Shown here: positions 1 to 12,700 of the stretch, piece by piece | Position numbering within the stretch: the first letter of the stretch is position 1 | Layout: each line of letters begins with the position of its first letter | Assembly: GCF_004027225.2 (NCBI RefSeq) | Contig: NC_044279.2 | Coordinates: forward strand, 42,184,744-42,248,743 | From: Strigops habroptila | Lineage: Eukaryota > Chordata > Aves > Psittaciformes > Psittacidae | Length of the DNA stretch: 64,000 nucleotides | Direction: 5' to 3' | Made by a program: the position numbers and the translations under genes | The notes under the pieces: model-generated | Database searches by the model: none | Told to the model about the DNA's origin: nothing | The model's input: only the letters and a program-made list of their open reading frames with translations

Positions 1-3000
1 TTTGTTTTCATTACCAAAATCTGGAAGAAATAAGTTTCCATATGAAGCAATCAATGTGCAATTGCTTATCTCAAATGTTTGTAAGCCACTCCTTATCCAT
101 GGCTTTAGCTGATAGATTTACATTAAAATATATAGGGTGAAGTCATTTTATGGAAGGCTTCTTGTTAGGTAATTAATGGAAAATGTTATCTCCATTTTGC
201 AAAAGAAGAAACTGAGGCAGCATCACTAAGACTCCATTTACAAGCAATCATTAGCTCTGAGTCATTTAACTTCTGATTAACCAAATCGACACATCTTGGA
301 AACTCATTTTCAAGATTGCTATGCACTTGCTGTTTCAATTAAAGTCAACAGGGTCTGTATGCACCTAGCATGTCTGAAACTCAGGCCAGCTACTCAGAAA
401 TCAAGGAACTAGGAACGAAAGGCCACTTTTAAAAAGATTTGCGCAAGATTACATGTGATGTCTGGGACACAGCCCAGAACTAAACTTAGTCCCCCAGCTC
501 TCAGCCCGGAGAGTTAACAGAGTAATCATCATTCCTGATAATGGTACTGATTAGTATTAGTGTTTTCCTAGAAGAAGCATAGAAAATACTTCCGTCTAGC
601 TCATCCCTATTCCCTACTGGATTGTTAATCCGACTGCACCTCATTAATATCTTTTCCCTGAAATGATTAATTATTCTCACCTTAATGAACAAAAGCCAGT
701 ACATCATACAAATATTGTGATATTAAATGGAGAACCCAGCAGTTTATAAAGGTTTTCAGATGAGTTCCTCAGTGGTTTATGCTAATCAGATCTCCGCGGT
801 GAAACCTGAGGTATGATGGATTCATTTCCTTTTGTGACTTAAGGTGTTGCCATTTCTGTTTTCAATTAATTTTTTTTTTAATGAAATACATAGGAGATTT
901 TAATGTTTACAAAAGCCATTCAGTTTGAATATTTACATGCCTAGTATCCCAGGATTGTGACTTTTGTCATATTATTCAGGTATGGTTTTAGATAAAGAGA
1001 TTCCAGACTGCTGTTTATTAAAAATTACATTTATCTCCATATCCTACCATTGGTCATGAAAATACTAATCCTTCAAAATGAAATGGACATGTTTTAGTGG
1101 CATGGTGTTATTCTGCATGATTAGCATCACAGAATACAGGAATCAGCCCCTGTATGGTAACAGCCAAATAAGATCTTCCCTTACACCTTCTGTCCCTCAT
1201 CACCTTCTCCCCCAGCATCTCTTCCTTTGCATTTCCATATGTCAGTTGCTATCAGCTCCCTGCTTCCTGCCACTGTCTCTCAGTATCTTTAGCTTTGTTT
1301 CTTAAACATTGGAGGAGACAGGCAGGTGAATAACACCTGTCAAATCCACATCATGGAGGATAGGGATGTGTAACCATGAGATGTGTTTGCTGTGTCCTTC
1401 CTCTGTACTTTTCCTCAGTTACTCAGTCTCAGATCAGACTTTCAGGTGGAACTTGTCTCTCGTGACTTCAGAAATGAACCTCTGAGCCAGCCTCTGGTTC
1501 TGCCTTATAGCAGAAAGAAATAGATGCTTTGAGACATGATTCATCCTATACATTTTAGATTCCTACCTTTGGATGAAACTACTTGACTCTTGGAACACCC
1601 TCTTTCTTTCCACTGACTAGATGGGTAGCCCAGATAACTGGCTGAACAGCTGATGGCCCCATTTGAGATACATTTGGTCAGACAGATCTTTAATTGTCCT
1701 ACCTTGCTGGACTGGAGGAAGCCAAAGGAAGACTGAAAAAGGGAGATGGTGAAAACCACAATTCCAGCTCTAAACATTAAAAAAAAAAATAAAATTCAGA
1801 GTCGGCAGTACCAAACAACTATCTATTGTTGCATGTTTTTCATGCAATTGACCTTTTTAACTTGGCAATTTGTATCTTATACATAAACCAAAGTTACAAC
1901 AAAATCCAAATCAACAGAGACTGCAATCCCCAAAATGATCTTGTAGAAAAAATGTACGTTTGGCTTGATGCTTTAGATGTTACAGCTGCCACTCTTCATC
2001 CAGTTTCTGAGCCCTAAAGGTTGGATTTATGCCCCTACAAGCGTGGAGGTGAAGAATCATAAGAAATATCAGCCGGCTGATTCACATGAAAAGTATGTGC
2101 CAAATAAAGCCTTAAATCATTTTATGCATCCTGTCATTCAAACATATTTGACTATCATCCAAATTGTTGGAATTGTCTTTCATACAAAAAAAAATCTGTT
2201 TATTTTTAGGATAATTGGAAAAGCAACAGATTATCTTCAAATTAATGAATAGGTCAAATTGTTTTTACAAGCTTAATAACATTTTCCATCATCCCTCCCT
2301 CCTTCACACCTATCTTCATTGCCTAATCATTCACATACTTCGTATTTTTGCGTTTGGGTGAGTCACAAGTGCACATTACGATGATAAATATATCATCTCT
2401 GCTTCCTCTTAGTGTTAACTCAGTGGTGTGATTCACGCCACAAACCTATTTTACTCCTTCTGTCCTTTGTTGTTCATAACCCTGGCTCTCTTAACATCAA
2501 CCGGCCTGCTAGAATCACATGTTTTTACTTAAAAGCTAACATAAAGGTTTTATCTGCTTTATATTCTATAAATTCAGTCTGGCACATTTTTTTCTATTGT
2601 ACCAGTTATTCACATGAAATCGCAAATGCTACTGTAATGCACGCTGAAGAAACTCACCTTATATATAAGGGTGATATTTCCTCTATATGATGCTATTTAA
2701 CTGATTTATCTGAGTTAATTAAATATTATAAAGGATATTTAAGAAGCTCTTTCTTTCTTTTACAGCTTACGCCACAGTTTCAGTCTCTGTTGGAATGGCT
2801 TTCTGGTGCCATGTTAGAAAATCAATGCACCCTGTGTGTGTGGCCCAAATGGAATTGCTCTTGAGCCTTTCTTGCCTGACCACAAAGATTATACCTATAT
2901 TCACACCATCCTTGTACTTTACTTCTCCTATTTCATGTGAGTAACAAATGAATTTGTAATAGTTCTGAGAATGTAGTGGTCAATGATCCCAACTGAGAGC

Positions 3001-3330
3001 AATTATGTGTCATTAAAGCAACGTGTAGCTAAGACGTCATCTTCTAAAGATAGCAGTACATCATTATGTGTGCTTGTGACTGAATACTAATAATAAGGGA
3101 ACATAAAATCTTTCTTAAAAAGAAGTTATTGGAAAGTTAAAAAAGCAACACAATATGAGTTGTTCTCTATGCAGTCCTTTCAGAAAGAGGAGGCTCCATC
3201 TTGAAATTATATCACTGATTCACCACATTTGTGAGCTCAGGGGAGGACAATGATTAGAAGTCATTGGTTAATGTGGAGAGAAAATAGTGAGATCTGTTGG
3301 AAGTGAACACAAATGCACACACACATAGGA
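1..3330. other. AT-rich intergenic DNA, no gene seen
   Basis: No open frame here resembles a known protein. The longest are under 100 codons and lack a coherent pattern of flanking splice sites. The sequence is AT-rich, with short T and A runs (for example near 870 and 1780). I see no repeat family, RNA gene or promoter that I can support. Confidence 0.6.
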
Positions 3331-3390
3331 TCATAGAATCATAGAACAGTTAGGGTTTGAAAGGACCTTAAGATCATCTAGTTGCTATGG
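3331..3390 (-). repeat. Short CR1 LINE 3'-end remnant
   Basis: The + strand reads tcatagaatcatagaa followed by a diverged form of the ggtttgggttggaaaggacc segment and then agatcatctagtt. This is the reverse complement of the CR1 3' end with its 8-bp terminal repeat. Only about 60 bp remain, which fits the usual severe 5' truncation of CR1 copies. Homology is lost after about 3,390. Confidence 0.85.
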
Positions 3391-4334
3391 GAGTCTCCAA
3401 AATCAAAAGGATAACCTTTTTCAGCTTCCAGGCTTAGAAAAGACAAGCAAGTGCAGAGACTGTTTTAGCTACAGGGAGTGCTTTTTTTGGTTATTGTATT
3501 TTTCCTGAAAACAAATAATTTTAAATAAAATATTTTGTCCAGTGATAACCACTACCTGATGGCCTGCCTTCCCCTTCAGGGCTGAATACATGCCAGATTT
3601 ACTTGGAAGGGGCTTTGCAGGGAAGGGATGTAGCAGTATGAGCCATGAAGTTGTTTGAGATGGGGACCAAAGAGGAGCAGGTAGGGGATGGTGGTGTAGG
3701 AGACTAGGAAGCTTCCTAACCTGGCTTCTCCCTGGTAAACCTTTATCTGTTGCTCAAATGGGACAGGACCTTCTTAACGAAAATCTGCTAAGGTAACCAA
3801 ATTGAATAGCTCTGGACCAGTTCTTGGTCCAGCTCTACCTAGACCAGGAAATTAAAAGGCAAATGGAGTGATGTCTTTTTCACTCATACAAATGGCAATC
3901 TTAATATTAACTTCAGCGTGTCAAGACGTGTACCTTAATTCAAGCACCCATCATGGCACTTGCTCTTAAATTGTCTTATTTGACCACGGATCTTTGCACA
4001 TCTTTGGTAGCCATTTCATTCATCATGTTTAAACAGCAGTAAAAATTTTCCATTTTCATAAGGATGGAAGTTGGAGTAAGCTTTGACATAACTCAAATTT
4101 CTACGGCTAAGTTTTAATATTAAGATTAAACAAGGAAGTGGTGTACTACCTGAAATGCTCCTTTCCGTGGAAATCTGATTTATAGCAAGATGTTGAAGAA
4201 CGAGACCAGGACTATCTAAACACTCCCTGTCCTGTATACTATGGTTATCAGCTGAGGACTAACGTATGCTCATTACAGAAGGGTTAGCTGTTCTGGTACA
4301 GCTCACCTATCTGGACTTCTTTTCTTTCTTTCAG

Positions 4335-4618
4335 GATGACCACTGCCTCCTTAGCCTGGCTTTAGAGAAGCACAGTGTGTGAAAGCAGCTATTTCCATAC
4401 CTAGGAGCAAAGCCAGCCTGGGATGTCTTGCTGGCCTGTCCCACACACCCTCTCTGCCGTGGCTGTGCCCTCTGTCCCTCCCTGCCTCCCCAGGTAGAGA
4501 TGCTGCCTTCTCCCAGCTGCAGCCCTGGCTCCTACAGCACTCAGCCACTGCTCCGCAGCAGGTCCAACTGGATCTGATGTCTGCCAGAGACTGCCCTTCA
4601 GCAGCTGGGCCAGAGAAG
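4335..4618 (+). ncRNA. Candidate non-coding exon (weak)
   Basis: A pyrimidine-rich acceptor (tttctttctttcag) ends at 4,334 and a strong donor (aag|gtaagt) follows at 4,619. Together they would bound a 284-nt internal exon. The enclosed sequence is richer in G and C than its flanks. No frame is open across the whole interval, so if it is transcribed it would be a lncRNA or UTR exon. This rests only on splice-site shape; acceptor-donor pairs this good also arise by chance in tens of kilobases. Confidence 0.15.
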
Positions 4619-7210
4619 GTAAGTACAGTGGCTTCTCCCAGGCAAAATATGACTTATTCGTAGGAGCAGAAGAATGTTAAGGTGAGATGAGACAATGTCT
4701 CACTTGAAAGGCAGGCAGGCCTAACACTTACTTGGACCCCATCTATCTGGATGGAAAAGCTTCTGAGGAGCTTAACTTTTCTTAGCTTCAGAGCACATAT
4801 CTTTTTCATAATCAGGCCCCCCCTTGTGTGCCCACAAGCTCCTCTTGCCAAGCTCATCTGGTGAAGAAACTAATGGACACTGGAAACAATTCCCTGACTG
4901 CCCTGGTTCATGTTCTGCATGCTGCACATCAGCACGAGAGGATTCCCTGTTCCTAAAATTGAACTGTCTCTTTATTAACAGCCTCATTTACCGGGACACT
5001 GAGCTAGCAAATCAGACGCACGCGACTTGCCTGGCTCTGCTGCCTCCAAGCTCTGCCTCCCTGCAGCATGTGCTCTTCCCTCCGAGTTCACCACAGGTAA
5101 TTCTGTCTGTATGTACTTGTAGGTGGCTGGCTAGCTGCTTTTATGATGCTTATTGCACTGGGAATCTGGGGAAAACCTTTTGAAATGATTTGTCTCCTTG
5201 CTGCTTTGACAGACTACGCCATGAGAAAGGCACATGTAATATTCAAAAAGATAAGGAAGAGTCTCCCAAGATCTCTACAGTTGATTTTAAAACTGTTTAC
5301 AAATCTTGTTTTGTGTTTCAGTTAATTATTAATTGGCAACAGATCACTCGTTCTATAATTTGCACTCAAAAAGTAATCTGTAAGTATTCATAAATGCAGA
5401 TGAATCTTTTTAAGTAGTGTGTATATATACATAATAAAATAAAACTTCCTACTTAATTTTGTGTTTAAAATTCTGCACATTATATATAAATGGCATTATC
5501 TAAACATATAATACAGGGATTTCTTTTTCTAAGAAGCAGTGACTGTTATCTTAGTTCAGACAGTAAATTAAATACTTCAGAATATAGACTATCATTCTGA
5601 ATATAGAAAAAAATGGGTGGGACAAATATTATATTACTTGTAGGGAGTAATTGCTTTCCTTGTGTCATTGCAAATGATATAAACATGTTATTACTTGCTT
5701 GTTGGCATATAGGATAGAACTAAACTTATTATCTATTTAATATATGCCCTTCCTGCTGAATCTCAGATTTCTGTCCAATGAATTCAAGAGTTACTCTCAG
5801 CTTTCAGACTGAGTTAAATTGCAGCCCCACAAATGTCAATGGGAGGTTTACCATTACATTAATTGGGACCAGGATGTGTATTAAAAATCAAATGAGCGAA
5901 ATCTCAACTTACAAGTATGTAAGGCATTCATTTCTATCCTAATGTAAGATGACTTGGTCAGGACCCAGAGGCAGTTATATTAAGCCTGGTTAAAGCTTTT
6001 ACTTGCTGCTAAAAATTCAGCCACTTGCATATAGAATAGATTTTGTTTTTACTAAGAGAGAAACAGACTCCAGATACTTAGTGACATACCTATGATTTAT
6101 TTAGACCATGCATCAGCCTAGAGTAGATGGCTTAAGCTGCCAATGTCAAAGGCTGGTTGTCTTAGAAGCCCTTCTAATTGTGCTAGAAAGTTATGCATCA
6201 AGTTATGCATAATTGTGCATGAGGTTCTGTGGATGGCACAATATGCAGGCATTTTTCTTGACAAAGAAGATGAATATGTTAGCCAAGGATTTCTGCCTTA
6301 AAAAGCAATGTGTCCCTTCAGTGACAGCTGATCAGCAGCACTCTTTAGCTAAAGAAATTCAATTACCACTTGACAGCATGAAGATTAGTAACTTCTTAAT
6401 ACACCAAACAACAGCATCTTGAATTTGGAGCTTACATCAATAATACTTTAGCCTATGTGTACTACACAACCATACACATTTCACAGATGCTATCCCCCTT
6501 ACCATTAGGCTTTCAATTGAAGCAGGAAGAAAATAGTACAAGCTCACTACATAAAAATACAGTCTGGATATTTCTGCATAAACTTTACAACACAAAAGCA
6601 AGCTCATATCATCAGCCTGGTGGAGAGGGTTCAGTGGAGCACCCAGGCTATGCAAAACCAGCTTTAAACCAACTTTATTTTCTCCTGGTTGTGGAACCCT
6701 GTTGGGGCTGGTGTACAGCAGAGAGTTTACAGACTAGCATAGATGCCAGCAGTCTCAAAAGGGCTATTTTAGTAGCCACGATTATTGGGGCATAAAAGAA
6801 CCACAAAGCCTTTGCTCTTTGACTGCCTTGTGCCAATAGCAGGCAGCGAGGGAGCGACAGAAGATGCTTATAGCATATGAGGTTTTTGCTTTATGACAGA
6901 CTCCTCTAGGATCCTGGGCTCACACAGATCTGCCCCGGTTTACCAGTGCACTGGTGTTATAGTTTTGGGGAGACAGCTGAAGTGCTGCAGATTACATTTT
7001 AAAGACATGATGCTGACAAATTAAGTTCAAAGCCTTAGCAGGGCCCTTCCAAGTGGCAGCTCTCCAGGGCTGGACAGCTATAGCAGTTAGTTCTATAAAT
7101 CTTTTCAGAAGCTCCTTGGGCTTCAAATACTTCCAACATTTCGTCATTCCCTTTAAACAGGGAAAATTGCCCAATCCCTTTTTGAAGGCCAGCATAATTA
7201 TACTCTGAGA

Positions 7211-7228
7211 AAATAATAATAATAATAA
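7211..7228. repeat. (AAT)n microsatellite
   Basis: Six uninterrupted trinucleotide units, followed by A-rich sequence. Confidence 0.9.
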
Positions 7229-9733
7229 CAAAAAAATTAAAAACCAGAACACTGTAGTTCAGGCCACATGATGGAATTAGTTAATTCTCACAGTAAACAC
7301 TGGCAAAAATGCTAATACAATGGCTTTCTTAGATGCACTCCTAGAAATTTATGTTGATGCAAAGAAGTGCAAAAAGAGCTTTTAAGATATTTGTTTGGGA
7401 CTCTTCTTTGTAGCCGGGAGTAGTTTAATTTCAGCTATAAAACCTCTGCCAAGCTGTGTACATGTTTCCCTGTACAGTGTGCATTTCTTTATTTAAACAT
7501 GTCCCAGACAAAAGCAACTGGACAAAATGTTTCTGTTGCTCTACACCTACTGCTTTTTCCTCCATGCTTGCTACTGATATCCCTGTTAATCAGCATTCTG
7601 GAATATTTTAGATGAGAGAAATGTGAATACAAGGGTCAAAGAAGTCTTTTCTATCTGCAGCAATAAAACTGATCACATTATTGCAGCTAGAAGCTCATAG
7701 TGCAGCTCAGCAGGCTATATGCTCATGTATCTGGATACCTCAATAAATGATTCTAATGAAGTATCACTCATTTGAAATGAAAACTCTCTGGTGAACTCAC
7801 ACTTTACAGTAAAGCCTTCAATGAAGGCCTGCTTTTTTTCTGTCCTGACTAAAGTTATCAAGATAAAATTTAGCATCCATCTTCACATATTGTACGTATA
7901 ACAAAAGAAATCAGATAGAACCTGGGACAACTTTACATGGCATCAGAGGAAGAAGCGAATCAAACTGCTGAAGACTCAAAAACAAAATGAAAGGAAGTAA
8001 CAGTCTGGCAAATTGAACAAGCACAATGCACTACCTTTGGACCCTGCTACATTTCAGACTCTCAGAATAGCTTCGCTTGGCGAGGCACTACGCTACCTAT
8101 CACTTTTAAATTATTTTTTACACTGATGCATGACAAAGGTGATTTTGGTGTTCACACGATGTCTTAATTGAATTAAATCATCTGACACAAAGTCATCCCC
8201 ATCTCCTACATAGATAAAACGAAACAGATTTAGCAACATTTATACCACCTTAATTGGATACTTATATAAATGTGCTGCTGGATTTATACCAAGTTTTCAT
8301 TAAGGTGAAAATCATAAAAAGAGGAGATTCAAACGACTACTGATTGTGAGAGACTTTTCTTAAATCATAATTGTCGCAAGTTCATAATTACAGTTGAAGG
8401 AACTGCTTTTGATTTCTGCTTGTAGGTGTGATCTAAAAGAGAAGCTTCAGAGAAACATGCTATCTGGGAGAAAACAGAATGTAACCGGCAGAACCCCCCA
8501 GGTGCGGCTGTGACGCTGGTGTGGTTGCCATTTCAGGGATGACAAAGGCACAAGGCCAGTGGAGGTGAAGCCCTTCCAGGCAAAGCATGTGGAAATGGGA
8601 GGACAGAGCTGAGCCTCTGTGAGGCAAACAGTGAATGCTAGCCTTGCTGGAAGAAGAGCATCTGTAGCAAAGAGCAGAGCCAAACCAGAAAAGATCAAAT
8701 TGCCTTAATTCTAACAAGCAATTAATTATATACTGAGGCTTTTCTTGTGGTAGAGGACATTGTATGTGCTCCTATGAACTGCAAAATGCACATGTTCAAA
8801 GAAATCTGAGCATGGCTTGAATAGCACTTTATAAAACAAAGCCCGTGTTTAGAAGATGAATACTCAGAGGGCCAAGGTCTAAGGCCTGTGAGGAGAAAGG
8901 AGCTTTGCCCGCTGCAGTACTTAAATATTGAATAATTTCCAGTATCCTGTGCCAGATAATGATTCCGGTGTATGTAAGTTGTACCAGTATGATCTGATAT
9001 GTCAAGAGACAAGCAGGTTACATCAGTCATCTTGATTTTATCAGAACACAAAACCTGTGTCTCTTTTTTTTGCATTCAATGCATCATTTCCCAAACTATT
9101 TTTCTTGTGTTCCCTTCCCAGATGAACTTTTCCATTCATTTCCTCCTAATTTCTCAATGCAATCTGCATGCCCCAGCATAATTCCTTTGGTTCATTATCT
9201 GCCGCCTGAACATAGCCCCCGAACTTGTTCAGCTGTCGTTCTAGTAGCCTGAAGGCTATTTCAGTCACAAACAGAGCAACTCAGTTGCCTAACTTGGGTG
9301 CCTGATGCTATTTGAGAAGCTCTGGGGTATCAGCCTCCCATCAGAACTGATAACAAAATCCGTGGGAGACCTACATCCTTGGGAAGTGGCAGGTAGAGAC
9401 AAGGGTGGATAACCTTTGGTTCATGTGAAGTTACACAAGATGCCTACATTTGGGTAACTGGATTGAACCTTAACATCTGATCATAAACATAATATTGTGC
9501 TGTGGAAGGTTCACCTTAAATATAAACCAATATTTTCATATCTGTTAACTTTTCCTGGTGCTGTACATCTTTCAGTCTGTCTTCTTAACAATTAATCTTC
9601 TTAAGCAATTAACAAGTAATTATGTTCTACTTCATCTCAAGCTCATGTAAAGGAAACTCAAGTAAAAGAAGCTAGAATAATGTTCAGAAGTAAACTGTTA
9701 TTTACACTTTTATTCATTTGCCATGTTAAACAC

Positions 9734-9786
9734 ATGCATCATTCAATTTCTAATTCTCATCTAATGCGTCATTCAATTTCTAATGG
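9734..9786 (+). repeat. Period-30 tandem duplication, about 1.8 copies
   Basis: The block starting atgcatcattcaatttctaa at 9,734 recurs at 9,764 as atgcgtcattcaatttctaa, one mismatch in 20 bases at a spacing of 30. It looks like a small local tandem duplication rather than part of a known repeat family. Confidence 0.75.
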
Positions 9787-12700
9787 TTTTCAGTAGCCAT
9801 AGAAACTGAAGAAGACCAAAAATGGCATCACTTATTGCCTTTTTTGTTTACTGATCTTGAAAAGAATCCCTAAATCTGCGGTGCTGTATTATCTTTCATG
9901 CACAATTGCTTCCAATCTAATTTTATGTCAAGCACTGTATGTAACTTAAAAACATTAGCAAGTACTTCATATTTCAGCATATGGTATTAAAACTGCAGCA
10001 GTGGTTCATTGTGGTACTATTATTTTGTTTCACTGCACTAAACCCCAAAATTGCTTTCCTTGGTGATTCTGTCCACTCTACGAGTAGAAGTTTTCATATA
10101 CTGTGTTCCTACTTTATAGTCCTACCATTTTTCATTGCTGCTGCTTACCATTTTTGTCTGCTGCTGAGAATGATGTTTGCAGGAGGAAATAGATGGTAAA
10201 GTACTGATGCTAGGAAAATACTTAGCACCTCAAAGCTGTTCCTATGGCAACTGAGGCCTACAGAAGTATTACGACATATATGAAACCTTATGCAGTTATC
10301 AAGCATGGCATTTTTGCAAATGCCAATCATTATAAAAATACCTTATTATACCATATTTTTCTGTTAAACTTCCTAGACATCCGTGCAAAATGCCAGTATT
10401 TTTAGGAACAGCTTTCTTTTGATATCACGACTAAGTCATTACTTAATTATGCCAATTTCCATGTCCCATTACCACTGGATTTACAAAATTAAATCATGTT
10501 AACACTAAAAAAGGGAGATATTAGTCATACATATTCAAGTATGCTATCTTGAATAACTTAAATTTTCAATGAAATGTGGATGTAAGTACCTAGGATTAAA
10601 AACATCCTTTGTTGTTTGTAACTAGATTTATAAACATATTCATCTAGTTAAAAAAATAACATTGTCTGTATTTTCGTGTGTGACTTGCCTCCACTTTCTG
10701 AAACAGTCATTGGAATACATCAGAAAATCCTAGTTTGGTCCAGGAGTCTGACATGAAGCTTGAGGTTTGCCACTTATGTATGCCTGGCTTCTGTGTGGCC
10801 GAGCTCATCCTCCCTGCCTGGGGCTTTGGAGATGCTGCACAGCCTGATATCAGGGTTCACCCTGGTCCTGCTTGTGGGTCCTACCTGGTGCAGAGGGACA
10901 GGGCAAACAGCAACCCTTTTTGCTATGAGGTAATGTCTTCCTTCACTAACATACCTCCTTGCATTCACAGCACTTAAATACACAGAAGAACGACAAACCA
11001 TAGGGATGATCCAGGCTGAGGGTGATCAGACTTTGCTTCAGTGGTAGCCGGAGTCTTAACAGCAGCAACTGTGGTACCACCCATGTGCACCTGGCTTTCC
11101 TGTAGGTGCGTCCTTGGTGCCTACTTGTGGTTGCTATCTCACAAGTTTGAGCCTGTTCCAGCTAACTTGTATATAGACAAGGGTATGAAAGTACAGCACC
11201 ATGATCCAGCCATACCACCATCTGTTCAGATCTGCTGGCTCACTCCGTGTGAACATGCTCAGTGAAAGGCACTTGTCTTACTGTTTGGGTGAAGAGAATT
11301 TTCCACATTAATCCATCTCCAGAAGTGTATTTCCCTCTGTGCTTTTGTGAGATTTGATGTTTTCCAGCACAAAATGTCTTTGCCCCTCATCTTTAGCTTT
11401 TCTGTGCACCAAGCCCTTATAATTTATGAAAGTAAAAAAAAAAAGTCTGTCTTATGATTCAGTTGGTATCTTGTCCCAGTTTGCTTCTACCTTAATAGCT
11501 GAGTACTGAAATTTAACCTTTAAATTCTTCTTCCTTGGAAATACAGGGAAGAGTCTTGTCACCAAAAAGAAAAAAAGAATATCCATGTAAGGAGTTTCAT
11601 GATACAATGATTTTAAAGTAATAATTACTTTTGAGTGTTCTTTCTCAGCCACAGAAGGATTCAGTATCAGCAGGGTCTTACAGGCTTTCTCCCAGGACTG
11701 TCTTTTATTAATGGAATTCAAATATAAGAAAGTAACAGAACGATCCACCATCTTGCATCACTGAGATACTTAAAATGATATTTCAAGCTGTGCTTATATC
11801 CTACCTCCTACTTCAGCCTGAGAAGCGAACCACAGTCACCTCCAATATGATTGAAGAGGCCATGTACGTACCATTCTTCACTGAATGCCCCACACAAAGG
11901 GACCTGGGTTAAGGTCTCTCACGGAATCTTCCCTTTTGGATACCTTCTTACAAGCTGTTTTACTGCTATTGTCCTCAGTTACCATGATACAACACAGAGG
12001 AATGGATAATCTCTAGAAACATTTGTCTGGAAATTGAGAAGTAGAAGACATCACATGCCATCCTCTACTACCACAAAACTGCATCAGATATATATCTATA
12101 CATAAAAAGCAAGTGACCTTAAGAATCAAGGTATCACTTGATCACTTGTAAGTGCACTTAACACAAATAAGTATAAAGCAAAAGTGACATCCAGTGGCCT
12201 GCAAATCCAGACAGATTGCTTGTAGTTCATATTACAGAAGTGCTGAAGAATTTTTCAAAGGCAATTTTATCTTCTTTGCTGACTTCCATGAATTTGCTCT
12301 TCAGTAGCCTCTTCTATAAAGTTCTAATTTGATGTAAAAAATAAAATCTTTGTGCTAAAGTGGTGAACAAGTTTGGTTTGAACACATAAGGTTTTCAATA
12401 ACCCTGCAGTGAATAAGAAAACATTTAAAGATTGTGTATAAGGTCAAGAAGGAGAACGGTTAACTTCAAAAGGATTTGAATACTTCATTCTTGACACTGA
12501 ACCTAAGGAATGCTTTATAATTGTTTTCTAAAATTAGATGAAAGTGAGTGTAAACACTTCATAGGCAATTTTATAAATGTGAGCAAATGAGCTTCATAAG
12601 ATGTGCCTTCTGGCTAAAAGTTTTCCAGACCACTCTGCAAAGAGGACCCAATTCCACAGATTACCTCCTAGGACATGATAAAGCCCCATAGGACGAAAGG

